The position numbers and the translations under genes were made by a program. The notes under the pieces were generated by a model, which was given only the letters and a program-made list of their open reading frames with translations, ran no database searches and was not told the DNA's origin. DNA of 64,000 bases from Methylocystis sp. ATCC 49242 (GTDB taxonomy: Bacteria; Pseudomonadota; Alphaproteobacteria; Rhizobiales; Beijerinckiaceae), in NCBI RefSeq assembly GCF_000188155.2, contig NZ_KE124774.1, positions 470,736-534,735 of the forward strand. Direction: 5' to 3'. This document shows, piece after piece, positions 44,783 to 54,246 of this stretch; the first letter of the stretch is position 1, and every line of letters starts with the position of its first letter.

Positions 44783-47203
44783 ATGTCCGGCTGTCGTTTG
44801 CGCATTTCTGCGCATATTCCTCCATTATCGTCTGTCGCTTACCTTTCTCGTCCCACTGTCCGCAGCGCTGCGGCGCTGGTGTTTGCCTCTTATGCCGGCG
44901 CGGCGCTCGCTCAACAGGCGCTGCCAACCATCGAGGTGGGCGGCCATACGACGCGCCGGGTCCCGTCGCCGGCAGCACACGCGCCGGCGCCCCATCCCGT
45001 CGCGACCGTTTCCCCGACGCGGACGCCGGCGCCGGTTGCCGCGCGTTCGACGGAGAGCGTTCCAAGGCCGCCCATAACGGCCGCGAGCGAGAAATATTTT
45101 ACAGGAGCGGAAATCAACGCCGTTCCCATCGCGCGTCCGGCCGACGCGCTCGAAATCGTTCCCGGCCTCGTCGTCAGTCAGCACAGCGGCGACGGCAAGG
45201 CGAATCAATATTTCCTTCGCGGATTCAATCTCGACCATGGCACGGATCTCGCGCTCTATCTCGACGGCATGCCCTTGAACATGCGCACCCATGGCCATGC
45301 GCAAGGCTACGCGGACGCCAATTTCATCATTCCCGAATTGCTGCAGGGCATGCTCGTCCGAAAGGGGCCTTACGACGCGGAGGACGGTGATTTCTCTTCC
45401 GCCGGCTCGGTCTATCTGCAATATCTCGACAAGGTAGATCGCGACTATTTCCAGCTTACCGGCGGAAGTTTCGCCTATGGCCGCGCGCTTGGCGTCAAAT
45501 CCTGGCGCGATGTCCACGAGGGGACCGTGCTCGGCGCGGCGGAGGCGCAATATTACAACGGCCCCTGGGAACGCGGCGACAATTTGCGACGCATCAACAG
45601 TGTCTTGCGGTGGACGCGCGGCGCGCAGTCGGACGGCATGTCGCTTACCGCCATGGCCTACGCCAACAAATGGTTTTCGACGGACCAGATCCCCGCCCGC
45701 GTCGTAGATTCGGGTCTGAAGTCGCTTTGGGGAACGATGGACCCGACCGACGGCGGCGACACGACCCGCTTCAGCCTCTCCGGCCGCTGGAGCCGGACCG
45801 AAGGCGCCCACGCTTCGCGCATCGAAGCCTATGTGGTGCGCTCGACGCTCGAGTTGTACAACAATTTCACCTACTTCCTGGCGCATCCTGATCTTGGCGA
45901 CCAGTTCCGGCAGTTCGATCGCCGAACCATGATCGGCGTCAACGCTCGGCACGATATCAAATGGGATTCCTTCGGCCTGCCGGTAGTGACGCGCCTGGGT
46001 CTGCAGGGTCGTTACGACGACATCCGCCTCGGCCTGCAGGAAGGCCTGCGCCGGCAATCATATGACGCGATCCGTAACGATTATGCGGGCGAGGGGAGCG
46101 TCGGCTTATGGACCGACACGACCGTAAAGTGGCTGCCGTGGCTGCGCACGGTCGCCGGCGCGCGCTTCGATTTCTTTACCGCCGACGTGAACTCGATCCA
46201 GACGCTGTGGGACGCGCCGAAATTCCTCGCCAGCACAGGATATCCCGCCTTTCTGTGGACGGGACCGTTCAACAGCGGCTCGAAAGACGCGGCGATCATG
46301 AGTCCCAAGGCGTCGATCATTCTCGGCCCCTTCTACAAGACGGAGCTTTTCCTGAACTATGGCGAGGGCATGCACTCGACGGACGCGCGCGGCGCGGTGC
46401 AGAGATTCGCCACATCCGAACTCTCCGACGCCGATGGCTTCGCGCCTGTTGCGGCTATCCCATTGCTCGTCAAATCTCGAGGCGCAGAGATCGGCGCGCG
46501 CACGAAATTCATCGAGGGGCTCGATTCGAGTCTCAGCCTGTTCTGGCTCAATCTCGAATCGGAAGACCAGTTCGTGGGCGACGCCGGCACGACCACCTTC
46601 GGTCGGCCGAGCCGGCGCTATGGCCTCGAGATCACCAATCACTATAGGCCGAACTCCTGGATAACCTTCGACGGCGACGTCGCGCTGGTGAATGCGCGCT
46701 ATCGCGGCGTCGACCAGCCTCAGACCCTGGCCTGGCTCGATCTCATCACGGCGGAGACGCTTCCCTACGGAACCTTTCTCGGCAACGCTCCCGGCAATTA
46801 CCTTATCAACGCGCCATCGATCGTTGCGACGGGCGCTCTGGAGCTGGGCGCGGCGACGGGGTGGTTCGGAGCGCTGAAATATCGTTATGTCGGCATGCGG
46901 CCGCTGACCGAGGACGGCTATCTGAAATCCCCCGCCATCGGGACGCTGAACGTGCGACTCGGCTACCGCTGGGCGGACGGCTGGCGTCTGCAGGTCGACG
47001 CCTTCAATATCTTCAACTCGCGGTCGGACCAGATAACATACGGTTACGGCTCGCTGCTGCCGAGCGACCCGCTCTATGGCCTCTGCGTCAATCGCATCGC
47101 GCCTGACGCCGTATGCGCAGTCGGCGTCATGGATCGCCACTTCAAGCCGGCCGAGCCGCCGGCGGTGCGCGTGACGCTGGGGGGGCCCTTGCCGGCGTTT
47201 TGA
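44783..47203 (+). CDS. TonB-dependent outer-membrane receptor under cobalamin riboswitch control
   Basis: 806 residues. A long signal sequence ends near GAALAQQ, followed by a TonB-box-like LPTIEV stretch, a Pro/Ala linker, the plug domain (ADALEIVPGLVVSQHSGDG, FLRGFNLDHGTDLALYLDGM) and a 22-strand-type barrel with a C-terminal strand VRVTLGGPLPAF. The plug contains a Met/His cluster NMRTHGHAQGY typical of one receptor subfamily and able to bind metal. With the riboswitch 128 bp upstream, the cargo is probably a corrinoid or cobalt chelate rather than siderophore iron. It is not a close BtuB look-alike. No Btu transport genes are adjacent. Confidence 0.9.
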   Translation: MSGCRLRISAHIPPLSSVAYLSRPTVRSAAALVFASYAGAALAQQALPTIEVGGHTTRRVPSPAAHAPAPHPVATVSPTRTPAPVAARSTESVPRPPITAASEKYFTGAEINAVPIARPADALEIVPGLVVSQHSGDGKANQYFLRGFNLDHGTDLALYLDGMPLNMRTHGHAQGYADANFIIPELLQGMLVRKGPYDAEDGDFSSAGSVYLQYLDKVDRDYFQLTGGSFAYGRALGVKSWRDVHEGTVLGAAEAQYYNGPWERGDNLRRINSVLRWTRGAQSDGMSLTAMAYANKWFSTDQIPARVVDSGLKSLWGTMDPTDGGDTTRFSLSGRWSRTEGAHASRIEAYVVRSTLELYNNFTYFLAHPDLGDQFRQFDRRTMIGVNARHDIKWDSFGLPVVTRLGLQGRYDDIRLGLQEGLRRQSYDAIRNDYAGEGSVGLWTDTTVKWLPWLRTVAGARFDFFTADVNSIQTLWDAPKFLASTGYPAFLWTGPFNSGSKDAAIMSPKASIILGPFYKTELFLNYGEGMHSTDARGAVQRFATSELSDADGFAPVAAIPLLVKSRGAEIGARTKFIEGLDSSLSLFWLNLESEDQFVGDAGTTTFGRPSRRYGLEITNHYRPNSWITFDGDVALVNARYRGVDQPQTLAWLDLITAETLPYGTFLGNAPGNYLINAPSIVATGALELGAATGWFGALKYRYVGMRPLTEDGYLKSPAIGTLNVRLGYRWADGWRLQVDAFNIFNSRSDQITYGYGSLLPSDPLYGLCVNRIAPDAVCAVGVMDRHFKPAEPPAVRVTLGGPLPAF

Positions 47204-47602
47204 CGCCAACGCCCGAATCGCCACGCCTTGCCGAAGTTGTCTTCGAAGGCGCGGGCGCGACAGATGTTCGAACCGCAGGCGCCGCTGGGCCGGACGAAAA
47301 GGGGGCAGGGCGGGACCCTTTTCCTGCCCCCCGAGCCTCGGCCGACATCAGTGCAGGCCAGGCGCGACGCAAGACATATGCGGGTTCACAGAAGCGCATC
47401 GCTTTGAAACGAATAAAACAGCGCTGCGGAAAAGCGCGCGCGGACTTTCGCGCAACTGAACGACAAAATATGAAGCATGAGCCAATTCGCTGAAATGGGG
47501 CATGGTTCTTGATTTATAAGCGTATCGGCGAAAGAACTCCTGCCATGGTCTACATGCTGCCGCAGAGACGATCCAGGATCGACGGCGAAGGGAGAATTGA
47601 AG
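47204..47602. other. Intergenic region after the TonB receptor
   Basis: 399 bp with no supported gene. It holds the hairpin at 47301-47331 and, further on, an AT-richer stretch that probably carries the promoter of the MORN-repeat gene starting at 47603. Confidence 0.5.
47301..47331 (+). terminator. Hairpin terminator candidate after the TonB receptor
   Basis: Perfect 9-bp stem GGGGGCAGG / CCTGCCCCC with a 13-base loop, about 100 bp after the receptor stop. No T run follows; a T run lies inside the loop. Likely transcript end or stabiliser. Confidence 0.5.
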
Positions 47603-48358
47603 ATGATGGTTTGCGGCAAAAAAAATGATGCGAAACCTGGCAGGCCGAAGCCGCTGATCTCATTGATGAACGCCATGTTTGTTCTTGGCGTGTTCGTGTC
47701 GCCGGCAACCGCTGTTTCAAAAGTCCTTTTGCCCGCGTGTCCAGCGACGCCGGTCGCAAGCTGGAATGGCTGTCAGGGAACACACACATATCCCGACGGT
47801 GGAAAATATGTTGGCGAATATCATGACGGCGCGCCAAACGGACAGGGCATCCTTACCTATCAATATTGGGGAGAATACGTCGGCGCATTTCGCAACGGCA
47901 GACCTGACGGCGAGGGCGCATTCACCTATCCCGACGGACGGAAGTATAACGGTCATTGGCGTGACGGCGCATTGCACGGCCGTGGCGTTCTGCTTTACCC
48001 GGACGGCCGCGCGCAAAGCGGCGAATGGCGCGAAGGGCAATTCACGACTCCTGAAGAAGATTCTTCGACGCCCATTACAGCGGCCTTAATCGCCTTTGCC
48101 GTGACGATCGGCGCGGCCCTGTTCGCGATCGCAAGAATCCGGACGCTTAAGACGCCGGAGAATGAAGCTGCAACGAGTGACGCTGAGGCGTCGTCACAGC
48201 AAAGTCTCGACGCTGCTCTTCGACTTCTCGAGGAAGCTGTAGAGGATTTCAGCGTTTCCGACAGAAAGATGCTGGAACTGCGTGAAAGCGCGAGGCGCCA
48301 ATTCGCGGCGCAGAGAGCGGCCCGCAAGGGGTTTTTGGGATTTCTGAAATTCTGGTGA
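47603..48358 (+). CDS. MORN-repeat membrane protein
   Basis: 251 residues. The N-terminal hydrophobic stretch (LMNAMFVLGVFVSPATAV) is a signal or anchor. Four MORN repeats follow at about residues 65-150: GKYVGEYHDGAPNGQGILTY, GEYVGAFRNGRPDGEGAFTY, RKYNGHWRDGALHGRGVLLY and a degenerate RAQSGEWREGQF. A membrane helix (TAALIAFAVTIGAALFAIARI) and a charged helical tail follow, so the repeats are probably periplasmic and the tail cytoplasmic. MORN repeats bind lipids or proteins. Start at ATG 47603 after GGGAGA; a TTG two codons earlier also exists. Composition is less GC-rich than in the left half of the window. Confidence 0.85.
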   Translation: MMVCGKKNDAKPGRPKPLISLMNAMFVLGVFVSPATAVSKVLLPACPATPVASWNGCQGTHTYPDGGKYVGEYHDGAPNGQGILTYQYWGEYVGAFRNGRPDGEGAFTYPDGRKYNGHWRDGALHGRGVLLYPDGRAQSGEWREGQFTTPEEDSSTPITAALIAFAVTIGAALFAIARIRTLKTPENEAATSDAEASSQQSLDAALRLLEEAVEDFSVSDRKMLELRESARRQFAAQRAARKGFLGFLKFW

Positions 48359-48925
48359 TCGGATCTACATCTGTCAGGGCGATCGAGAGGCCATCCTCCA
48401 GACTTTTGATCGCTCACATCGCACTTGAACTCGATAGGCCTCCAAGATTCTTGGTATCGCAGCGGCCAAAGACATCAAGCATTGAAGCGCGAATCGACGA
48501 ACGCCAATTTCTCCGACCGCGTGAACTATGGTTGTGACTGCATAAAGGCGGGATCGAGTTGCGCCGAACTTTATTGATCTTGGTTGAAAATGATAGTGCA
48601 AGAATTGCAAACAGACTTTGGCGAGTTGGCGGCGTGACCCCGTGGCCCGAGATCATTTTCACATACCCGTTGTCGACCTTTCACCGGCATGGCCGCCAGC
48701 AATCTCGGGCCTCGCAATGTAGACACCTTCGTCATTGCGACACCACGTATATCCTTTTATCATGCGCACAGTTGTGAGGGAATGACGTTCCTTCGCATGA
48801 GGACGCGACTGATAGCGCCTGATCTCAGCGGTGCGAAATATTGCATCGCTGGCAGTCGACAAATGTCGAGGGGCGGCCGGAGATCCAACAAGCGCGAACC
48901 ACGCGTCGGCTTATGGGGGGCATGA
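48359..48925. other. Intergenic region without recognisable gene
   Basis: 567 bp, AT-richer than average. Short open frames occur on both strands, but none has family motifs or a convincing start. I see no repeat or RNA signature. Confidence 0.5.
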
Positions 48926-49723
48926 ATGAAATATCGTTTATTGCTACTGACAACGCTTGCGCTGATCGGTGTCGGCGTTCAGGGGCCGGCATCTGGAGAG
49001 CAGCCACCTGCCGCGACGGCTCCAAAGGCGTCGATCGGTGCGATTGATCCAAAAGCGCTCGATATTCTTAAAGGCATGAGCGACACTTTGGCGAAAGCTA
49101 AGTCGATGTCGTTCAATATTCGACGCGCATTTGATGAACCCGCGTCGAACGGTCAGCCTCTGTTTTATATGATCTCGTCAAATGTAACCCTTCAGCGTCC
49201 TGACAAGCTGAAGATCGTAACCTTGGGCGACGGTCCTGCTTCGGAATTTTATTACGACGGCGCCGAGATGGCCGTGTTTCTTCCTGCGTCCAATCTCATC
49301 GCGGTGGAATCCGCTCCTCCGAAGCTCGATGATATGCTGGAGGCCGCCTATTCAAAGGCGGGGATTTATTTTCCTTTTGTCGACTTCATCGTCGCGGATC
49401 CCTATGCTGCAATCATCGAGGGTCTGACCTCCGCCTTCGTCATGGGTCAATCAACGGTCGTCGGTGGGACAACGACAGACATCGTGGCAATCGCAAATGC
49501 GAATTTTCAGGCCCAGATCTGGATCGGCGCAAAGGATAAGTTGCCGCGTCTGGTCTGGCTGACGCCCGCGAAATCGAAAGACAAGCCGCGCAGCATGCTG
49601 GAATTTTCGAACTGGAGAATTGATGCAGCGACGTCGGCAAAGACCTTCCGGTCAACGGCGGCGGCAAAAGCTGGCCGTATCAAATTCTCAAAGCCGGGGC
49701 TGTCAGCTCCGGCGAATAAATGA
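48926..49723 (+). CDS. DUF2092 family exported protein
   Basis: 265 residues, signal peptide (LLLLTTLALIGVGVQGPASG) followed by a DUF2092 domain, a LolA-like half-barrel expected in the periplasm: ALDILKGMSDTLAKAKSMSFNIRRAFD, VTLQRPDKLKIVTLGDGPASEFYYDG, FPFVDFIVADPYAAI, and GTTTDIVAIANANFQAQIWIG. The family may carry lipid or hydrophobic ligands; function is unproven. It is followed after 27 bp by the Gly-rich protein gene, with which it appears to form a pair. Confidence 0.85.
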   Translation: MKYRLLLLTTLALIGVGVQGPASGEQPPAATAPKASIGAIDPKALDILKGMSDTLAKAKSMSFNIRRAFDEPASNGQPLFYMISSNVTLQRPDKLKIVTLGDGPASEFYYDGAEMAVFLPASNLIAVESAPPKLDDMLEAAYSKAGIYFPFVDFIVADPYAAIIEGLTSAFVMGQSTVVGGTTTDIVAIANANFQAQIWIGAKDKLPRLVWLTPAKSKDKPRSMLEFSNWRIDAATSAKTFRSTAAAKAGRIKFSKPGLSAPANK

Positions 49724-49750
49724 TCTGAACTCGCATCAAGGAAGACCGCG

Positions 49751-50290
49751 ATGAATAAACGCAGATTTTTCTCCCTCGTCCTTGCAGCATCGTTCCTCGC
49801 AATAAATCCTGCTCACGCATGGCGGGGCGGAGGTTTCGGCGGATTTCACGCCGGGGGCTTCGAGGGCTTTCGCGGCGACGGCGCATTTGTCGCCAGAGGT
49901 CCGGAGGGCGGCGTCGCGGCAGGCTATCGTGGACCCGCAGGTGAATGGCATGCGGGTGGGATCGGCGGTAATGGCGGTACATGGCACGCAGATGGATACC
50001 ATGGCGGCGCATATTGGGGCGGCTATCATGGTCCCGTCGTCGTCAATAGCTATTATGGCGCGGGGTGCTACGCGTGTGGCGCCGGTGCAGCCGCCGCTGC
50101 TATCGGAACGGCCGCCGCAGTGAACGCCGTCGCAAATTCCTATGCGATTGGAACCAGCATTGCCGTTCTGCCAGAGGGCTGCGCCTATCGCCTTGTGAAC
50201 GGCGCCGCTTACTATGTCTGCGGGAGCACATGGTTAGCTCCGCAATACGGCAATAATGGCGTTCATTACCTTGTCGTGGCGCCGTTATGA
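49751..50290 (+). CDS. Exported Gly/His-rich protein of unknown function
   Basis: 179 residues. The signal peptide (FFSLVLAASFLAINPAHA) is followed by a low-complexity Gly/His/Trp/Phe region (WRGGGFGGFHAGGFEGF, GEWHAGGIGGNGGTWHADGYHGG), a hydrophobic middle (CGAGAAAAAIGTAAAVNAV) that could span a membrane, and a C-terminal domain with two Cys (GCAYRLVNGAAYYVCGSTWL). I recognise such proteins beside DUF2092 genes but know no function. Possible surface or envelope structural protein. Start ATG 49751, 27 bp after the DUF2092 stop. Confidence 0.75.
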   Translation: MNKRRFFSLVLAASFLAINPAHAWRGGGFGGFHAGGFEGFRGDGAFVARGPEGGVAAGYRGPAGEWHAGGIGGNGGTWHADGYHGGAYWGGYHGPVVVNSYYGAGCYACGAGAAAAAIGTAAAVNAVANSYAIGTSIAVLPEGCAYRLVNGAAYYVCGSTWLAPQYGNNGVHYLVVAPL

Positions 50291-50457
50291 GAGTGGCAAT
50301 GAACCGTGCACGTAATTGATAACGGTTCATTTCTCCTCTGAAGCGGAGAGCGTTTTGGAAGTTCGACCTGAAATGCGTGGCGAGTTACGCAGCTCGTTCA
50401 GGCGTCTAAGACGCCGAACCACTTGAAAAGACTCATAGAAGACCGCAAGGAAAAATC

Positions 50458-50709
50458 ATGCGTAGAGCTTTCATCCTTCTGACACTTATTTCCTCGATAG
50501 GCGTCACGCCTGCGTCGGCCCAGGGGACCGCTCAGGAGCGATCCGATTGCATGGGAGATGCATTCAAGTTCTGCAGTTCCGATATTCCGTTCGTATCTGA
50601 AATTGAGGATTGCCTGAGATCGAACATGAGTCGCCTCAGCAAGTCATGCCGACGTGAATTTGCCGGGCCAGATCACAAGACGAAGCTCAAGGAGGAACAT
50701 TTTCAGTAG
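50458..50709 (+). CDS. Small exported Cys-rich-repeat protein (GLG1-like motif)
   Basis: 83 residues with a Sec signal peptide (FILLTLISSIGVTPASAQ) and one Cys-rich unit, C31-x7-C39-x12-C52-x11-C64, in the order CMGDAFKFC...IEDCLRSNMSRLSKSCRREF. This matches the unit of the Cys-rich GLG1/CFR repeat known from eukaryotic Golgi proteins and found singly in alphaproteobacterial exported proteins. Two disulphides are likely. Role unknown. The preceding AAGGAAA could be the ribosome site. Confidence 0.75.
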   Translation: MRRAFILLTLISSIGVTPASAQGTAQERSDCMGDAFKFCSSDIPFVSEIEDCLRSNMSRLSKSCRREFAGPDHKTKLKEEHFQ

Positions 50710-50821
50710 ATTATCAGCGGCTGAAAACGCGTCAGCAGCCGGGGCCCGTCAAGCGGGTTAACGTCGGCGCGTCAAGGGAGCGGCCGTTTCCCCGTGACAC
50801 TGCGAGCAGTGTCACTGACAA

Positions 50822-51322
50822 TTATAGCGCCTTGACCATGTAGCTCGCCCCGGGGCCATAAGAACCAAGTGTCGGTGACTTCCCGGCTACTTGAATCTCA
50901 TCGAACCCGAAGCGTCGCCAAAGTGAACCGCTACCATAGATTGAGGTGAGCGCAATGAATGCAAGTCGGTTTCGCCTCGCGATGGTCGCCAAGTGTCCGA
51001 CCAATGTATTTGCAGCGCCTCGGCCTCGCATATGAGGCAAAATCGCGATGTCATGCAGGTATAGACAATCGGGCGATTTTGGTAAGTCATTCAGGAAATT
51101 GTCGAGCGGCGGCGCGTCATAGAGCATCCAAGGATGCGAAATGGCGTAACCCGTCAGATTTCCGCCCCTCCCTAAGATGAAGCAGCCACTGGGGAAAAGC
51201 TTAAGCTTTTCCGCAAATACTTCGGGGCGCTCGCTCATATTGGGGTGAATGATTTTTGAAACCGAAACAATTCCTCGAAGATCACGCTCGGTCATCGAAC
51301 TCCATACAGGCCCTTGTTTCAT
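50822..51322 (-). CDS. GNAT family N-acetyltransferase
   Basis: About 166 residues. The acetyl-CoA-binding motif is clear: LHDIAILPHMRGRGAANTLVGHLA, with R-G-R-G-A, preceded by beta-strand segments (GYAISHPWML) and followed by LAFIALTSIYGSGSLWRRFGFDEI, the usual second half. Substrate unknown. The start is uncertain: Met codons at 51367, 51322 and 51295 are all in frame, and none has a strong ribosome site. Gene stands alone between small secreted protein genes. Confidence 0.82.
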   Translation of the reverse strand: MKQGPVWSSMTERDLRGIVSVSKIIHPNMSERPEVFAEKLKLFPSGCFILGRGGNLTGYAISHPWMLYDAPPLDNFLNDLPKSPDCLYLHDIAILPHMRGRGAANTLVGHLATIARRNRLAFIALTSIYGSGSLWRRFGFDEIQVAGKSPTLGSYGPGASYMVKAL

Positions 51323-51904
51323 ATCGCTTCGTGTCCTGCTGCGCCTCGGGATGTGCATTCTAAACATTCAAATATTGTGACTCCAGCGACGGCTAAACAA
51401 GCACCCCCGAAGCGTCGCTAACACATGCTGGTATTCGAAGTCATCTTTTCAAATCGCTGGGGAACATAAAGATATTCTGATGTCCGATTGTCTACGTCTA
51501 GACGACGGCTTAATACAGGTTAGAGCTGTTTACAAGCGCGTCAGATTTTTGCTTTACTCCTATCGGTAAGCGGCGCAAAAAATAGTGGTAATGGAAAGCA
51601 AAACTGCGCGAGGTTGCTTCATGGTTTGGGTTGCGAGCCATGAGGAGCAGATTGGATAGAGTATCCTTGGAGCCGTGACGAAAAGTGCGCAGAGGCCTTG
51701 AAGCGAGAGTGGTAGTGTCGGTTCATTAGGCTCATTCAAACTTTGTCGCGCTTCTTGTTTTGTTGGGCGCCGGGGGGAGAGTTCGCGCACGCTTTTCCTG
51801 AACGGTCTTTCGTGATGCCGAGACTCGTGATCATGTAATTGATTTGTGTGCGGCGTCATCAGTTTCCTGACGTCATCTCGTTAACTCAAGTGGGGGGCGC
51901 CATA
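51323..51904. other. Intergenic region without recognisable gene
   Basis: About 580 bp. No open frame with recognisable motifs; an AT-rich segment around 51400-51560 could hold promoters for the genes on both sides. Nothing further seen. Confidence 0.5.
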
Positions 51905-52213
51905 ATGTTTGGAAGCACATCTGCTTTGTCGCAATTATCTCTGTGCGTAATGGTGGCGCTTGTGCTTTGGTCATTCGGCGCTTCGGCGCAACAGCGTCGG
52001 CATTTTCGTGACGCATATGATAACATGATCGGTCAGAGACATGAGACGCCGATCACCGGAAGGAGCTATTATACCGACCAGCAAAGCAATATGGCGGGTC
52101 GATCAAATACCGACGCAGGCGTGAATCCGCGTGGCAACGTGAGGGTAAATCCACTTGGCTTCGGCGGCGTTAATCCTTTCGGGAGTTCGACGGAGCCAAA
52201 CACGACAGAGTGA
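51905..52213 (+). CDS. Small exported protein of unknown function
   Basis: 102 residues. A signal peptide (LSLCVMVALVLWSFGASAQ) is followed by a short polar, Asn/Gly/Arg-rich chain (NPRGNVRVNPLGFGGVNPFG) with no cysteine. I do not recognise a family. The N-x-x-G-x-V-N-P repeats are weakly periodic. Start ATG 51905 follows GGGGGGCGCC at a normal distance. Being short and unsupported by neighbours, it is a modest call, although the signal peptide is convincing. Confidence 0.6.
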   Translation: MFGSTSALSQLSLCVMVALVLWSFGASAQQRRHFRDAYDNMIGQRHETPITGRSYYTDQQSNMAGRSNTDAGVNPRGNVRVNPLGFGGVNPFGSSTEPNTTE

Positions 52214-52502
52214 ATAGTTTCGGCGCGGAGGCGCGGGAATCACGACGTGAACCGGGTCATCGTTCATGGACTTCAATTCTCCGGTATTCGGCTGATAGCC
52301 TTTCGGGCGCTTTTTGAAGGCCGAGAATGTGTGCTTCGTGAAATTCTCGGCCGGATATGGGAGGAAAGACATTCGGGCAATATTGACCGGGATTTAACGG
52401 AATCTGGCCAGCGGGTGATTCCGATTGTTGCCCCGACCCGGACGAGACTAATAAATGCTGACGTAGATTTGGTATGCGGCAGGTGAAGATTGGGAGGCGT
52501 CA

Positions 52503-52970
52503 ATTAACCGCAAACGTTTGCTTATCGTCGCCCATGCGCCTTCCCCCAACACACTAAGGCTTCGGGAAGCTGTTGCAGACGGCGCGCGTTCGACAGACAT
52601 AATGGACGTTGACGTCATCGTGAAAAGTCCGTTTGCGGCCAGTGAGGTTGACGTGCTGCCGGCAAGTGCGATCATTCTTGGGACGACAGAGAATCTCGGT
52701 TAAAAGAGCGGCGCGCTGAAGGATTTTTTTGATCGTTGCTATTATCCATGTCTTGAACGTTGCCAAGGCATGCCATACGCCTTGTATATCCGGGCCGGAA
52801 ATGACGGGACGGGGACAAAAAGAAGCGTGGAAGCAATCACGACAGGTTTGCGGTGGCGTAAAGTGCAGGAACCGCTGATTTGCCGGGGTCCTTGGAGTGA
52901 GGATCTTGTTGCCGAATGCCACGCCTTGGGAGGATTGATGGCCTCGGGCCTGGATGCCGGAATATTCTAA
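52503..52970 (+). pseudogene. Flavodoxin-family / NADPH-dependent FMN reductase-like pseudogene (internal stop)
   Basis: One reading frame encodes a flavodoxin-like protein: RLLIVAHAPSPNTLRLREAV (flavin-phosphate loop), SAIILGTTENLG, then a TAA at 52701-52703, then KSGALKDFFDRCYYPCLERC, the continuation of the same fold (the family has a Tyr where the stop lies), and ALYIRAGNDGTGTKRSVEAI to the end. No frame change is needed, only the single stop. The start codon is also poor (ATT at 52503 or TTG at 52518). This looks like a recently inactivated gene. It is followed by the IS3-family element. Confidence 0.82.
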
Positions 52971-53059
52971 ACCAGTGATGTGAATCTGAAATTCGGGACA
53001 GGAAATGTAATCTGCTTTCTGGCTGATGCGCTTGTTGGATGTGACCTGCCCCTGAACTT

Positions 53060-53986
53060 TCATCCAGCGGCGGGTTGAGTCCTTCCGGTTGATACGCCCG
53101 AGGGCGCGAATGGAGCAACAGGCGATCGGCGGAGTTGGTCCGGGTTGCGCAGCCGATCGCCTGTTGCGGTGAGATTGGCCGCGAAGGCGGCGGGCGTCGC
53201 ATAGCCGAGGGCCGAATGCGGGCGGCGGTGATTGTAGTCCTGGGCCCAGGCGCTGATCTTCTCCCGGGCATGGTCGAGCCCGAAGAACCGCGTCTCGTTC
53301 AGCAGTTCGTCGCGCATGCGCCGGTTGAAGCTCTCGCAGAAGCCGTTCTGCATCGGCTTGCCCGGCGCGATATAGCGCCACTCGATCCTGTTCTCGCTCG
53401 ACCACGACAGCACGGCGTTCGAGGTGAACTCCGTGCCGTTGTCCGAAACGATCATGCCGGGCCTGCCGCGCCATGCGATCAGCGCCGACAGTTCCCGCGC
53501 CACGCGTTGGCCCGAGATGGATGTGTCGGGGATCGCCGCGAGGCATTCACGCGTCACGTCGTCGACGATGTTCAGGATGCGGAACCGGCGTCCGCAGGCG
53601 AACTGGTCATGCACGAAGTCCAAAGACCAACGCGCATTCGGCCGCGCCTCGACAGGAATGGGCGCCCGCGCGCCGACAGCCCTTCGGCGGGCGCGCCGCT
53701 TTCTCACCGTCAGCCCTTCCTCGCGATAGAGCCGGTAGATGCGGTTCTTGCCCGACGTCTCGCCCTCCTGCCGCAGCAGCACGAACAGCCGCCGATAGCC
53801 GAAGCGCCGGCGCTCGTTGGCGAGTTCCCGCAGCCGCTCCCGTAACGGCTTGTCGGTCGGCCGCTTCGAGATGTAGCGGACGGTCGCGCGATCGACGGCG
53901 ACAATCTGGCAGGCCCGACGCTCCGACAGAGCCATGGCGGCTCGCAGATGCACAACGGCTGCGCGCTTGGCGGCGGGCCCTACCAT
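53060..53986 (-). CDS. IS3-family transposase OrfB (DDE domain)
   Basis: 308 residues. N-terminal HTH_21-like part ([16 protein letters not shown]) and integrase core with catalytic residues: Asp in [11 protein letters not shown], Asp in [13 protein letters not shown] and Glu in [14 protein letters not shown], followed by [12 protein letters not shown]. Its frame is -1 relative to OrfA and overlaps its end by 7 bp. The ATG used for OrfB lies within the A7 slippery run, so the active OrfAB fusion probably arises by -1 frameshifting there. Confidence 0.93.
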   Translation of the reverse strand: MVGPAAKRAAVVHLRAAMALSERRACQIVAVDRATVRYISKRPTDKPLRERLRELANERRRFGYRRLFVLLRQEGETSGKNRIYRLYREEGLTVRKRRARRRAVGARAPIPVEARPNARWSLDFVHDQFACGRRFRILNIVDDVTRECLAAIPDTSISGQRVARELSALIAWRGRPGMIVSDNGTEFTSNAVLSWSSENRIEWRYIAPGKPMQNGFCESFNRRMRDELLNETRFFGLDHAREKISAWAQDYNHRRPHSALGYATPAAFAANLTATGDRLRNPDQLRRSPVAPFAPSGVSTGRTQPAAG

Positions 53987-54246
53987 TTTTTTGACAAAAG
54001 CTCCTTCAGCGCCGCGGCTTCCAGCATCTGATCGGCCAGAAGCTTCTTCAGCCGCGCATTCTCTTCTTCGAGCGCTTTCAACCGCTTGGCCTCGGAGACG
54101 TCCATGCCGCCATATTTGGCCTTCCAGTTGTAAAGCGTCGTCTCCGACACAGCATATTTGCGAGCCAGATCCGCCGCCTTCGCGCCCGCCTCGTGCTCCC
54201 GCAAAATCCCGATGATCTGCTCTTCCGTGAACCGCTTCTTCTTCAT
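53980..54246 (-). CDS. IS3-family transposase OrfA (HTH)
   Basis: 88 residues: [42 protein letters not shown] (helix-turn-helix), then a leucine-zipper-like coiled coil ([20 protein letters not shown]). Ends ELLSKKW at the run of seven A where frameshifting should occur. Start ATG 54246; an upstream in-frame ATG at 54282 is not needed. Confidence 0.9.
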   Translation of the reverse strand: MKKKRFTEEQIIGILREHEAGAKAADLARKYAVSETTLYNWKAKYGGMDVSEAKRLKALEEENARLKKLLADQMLEAAALKELLSKKW

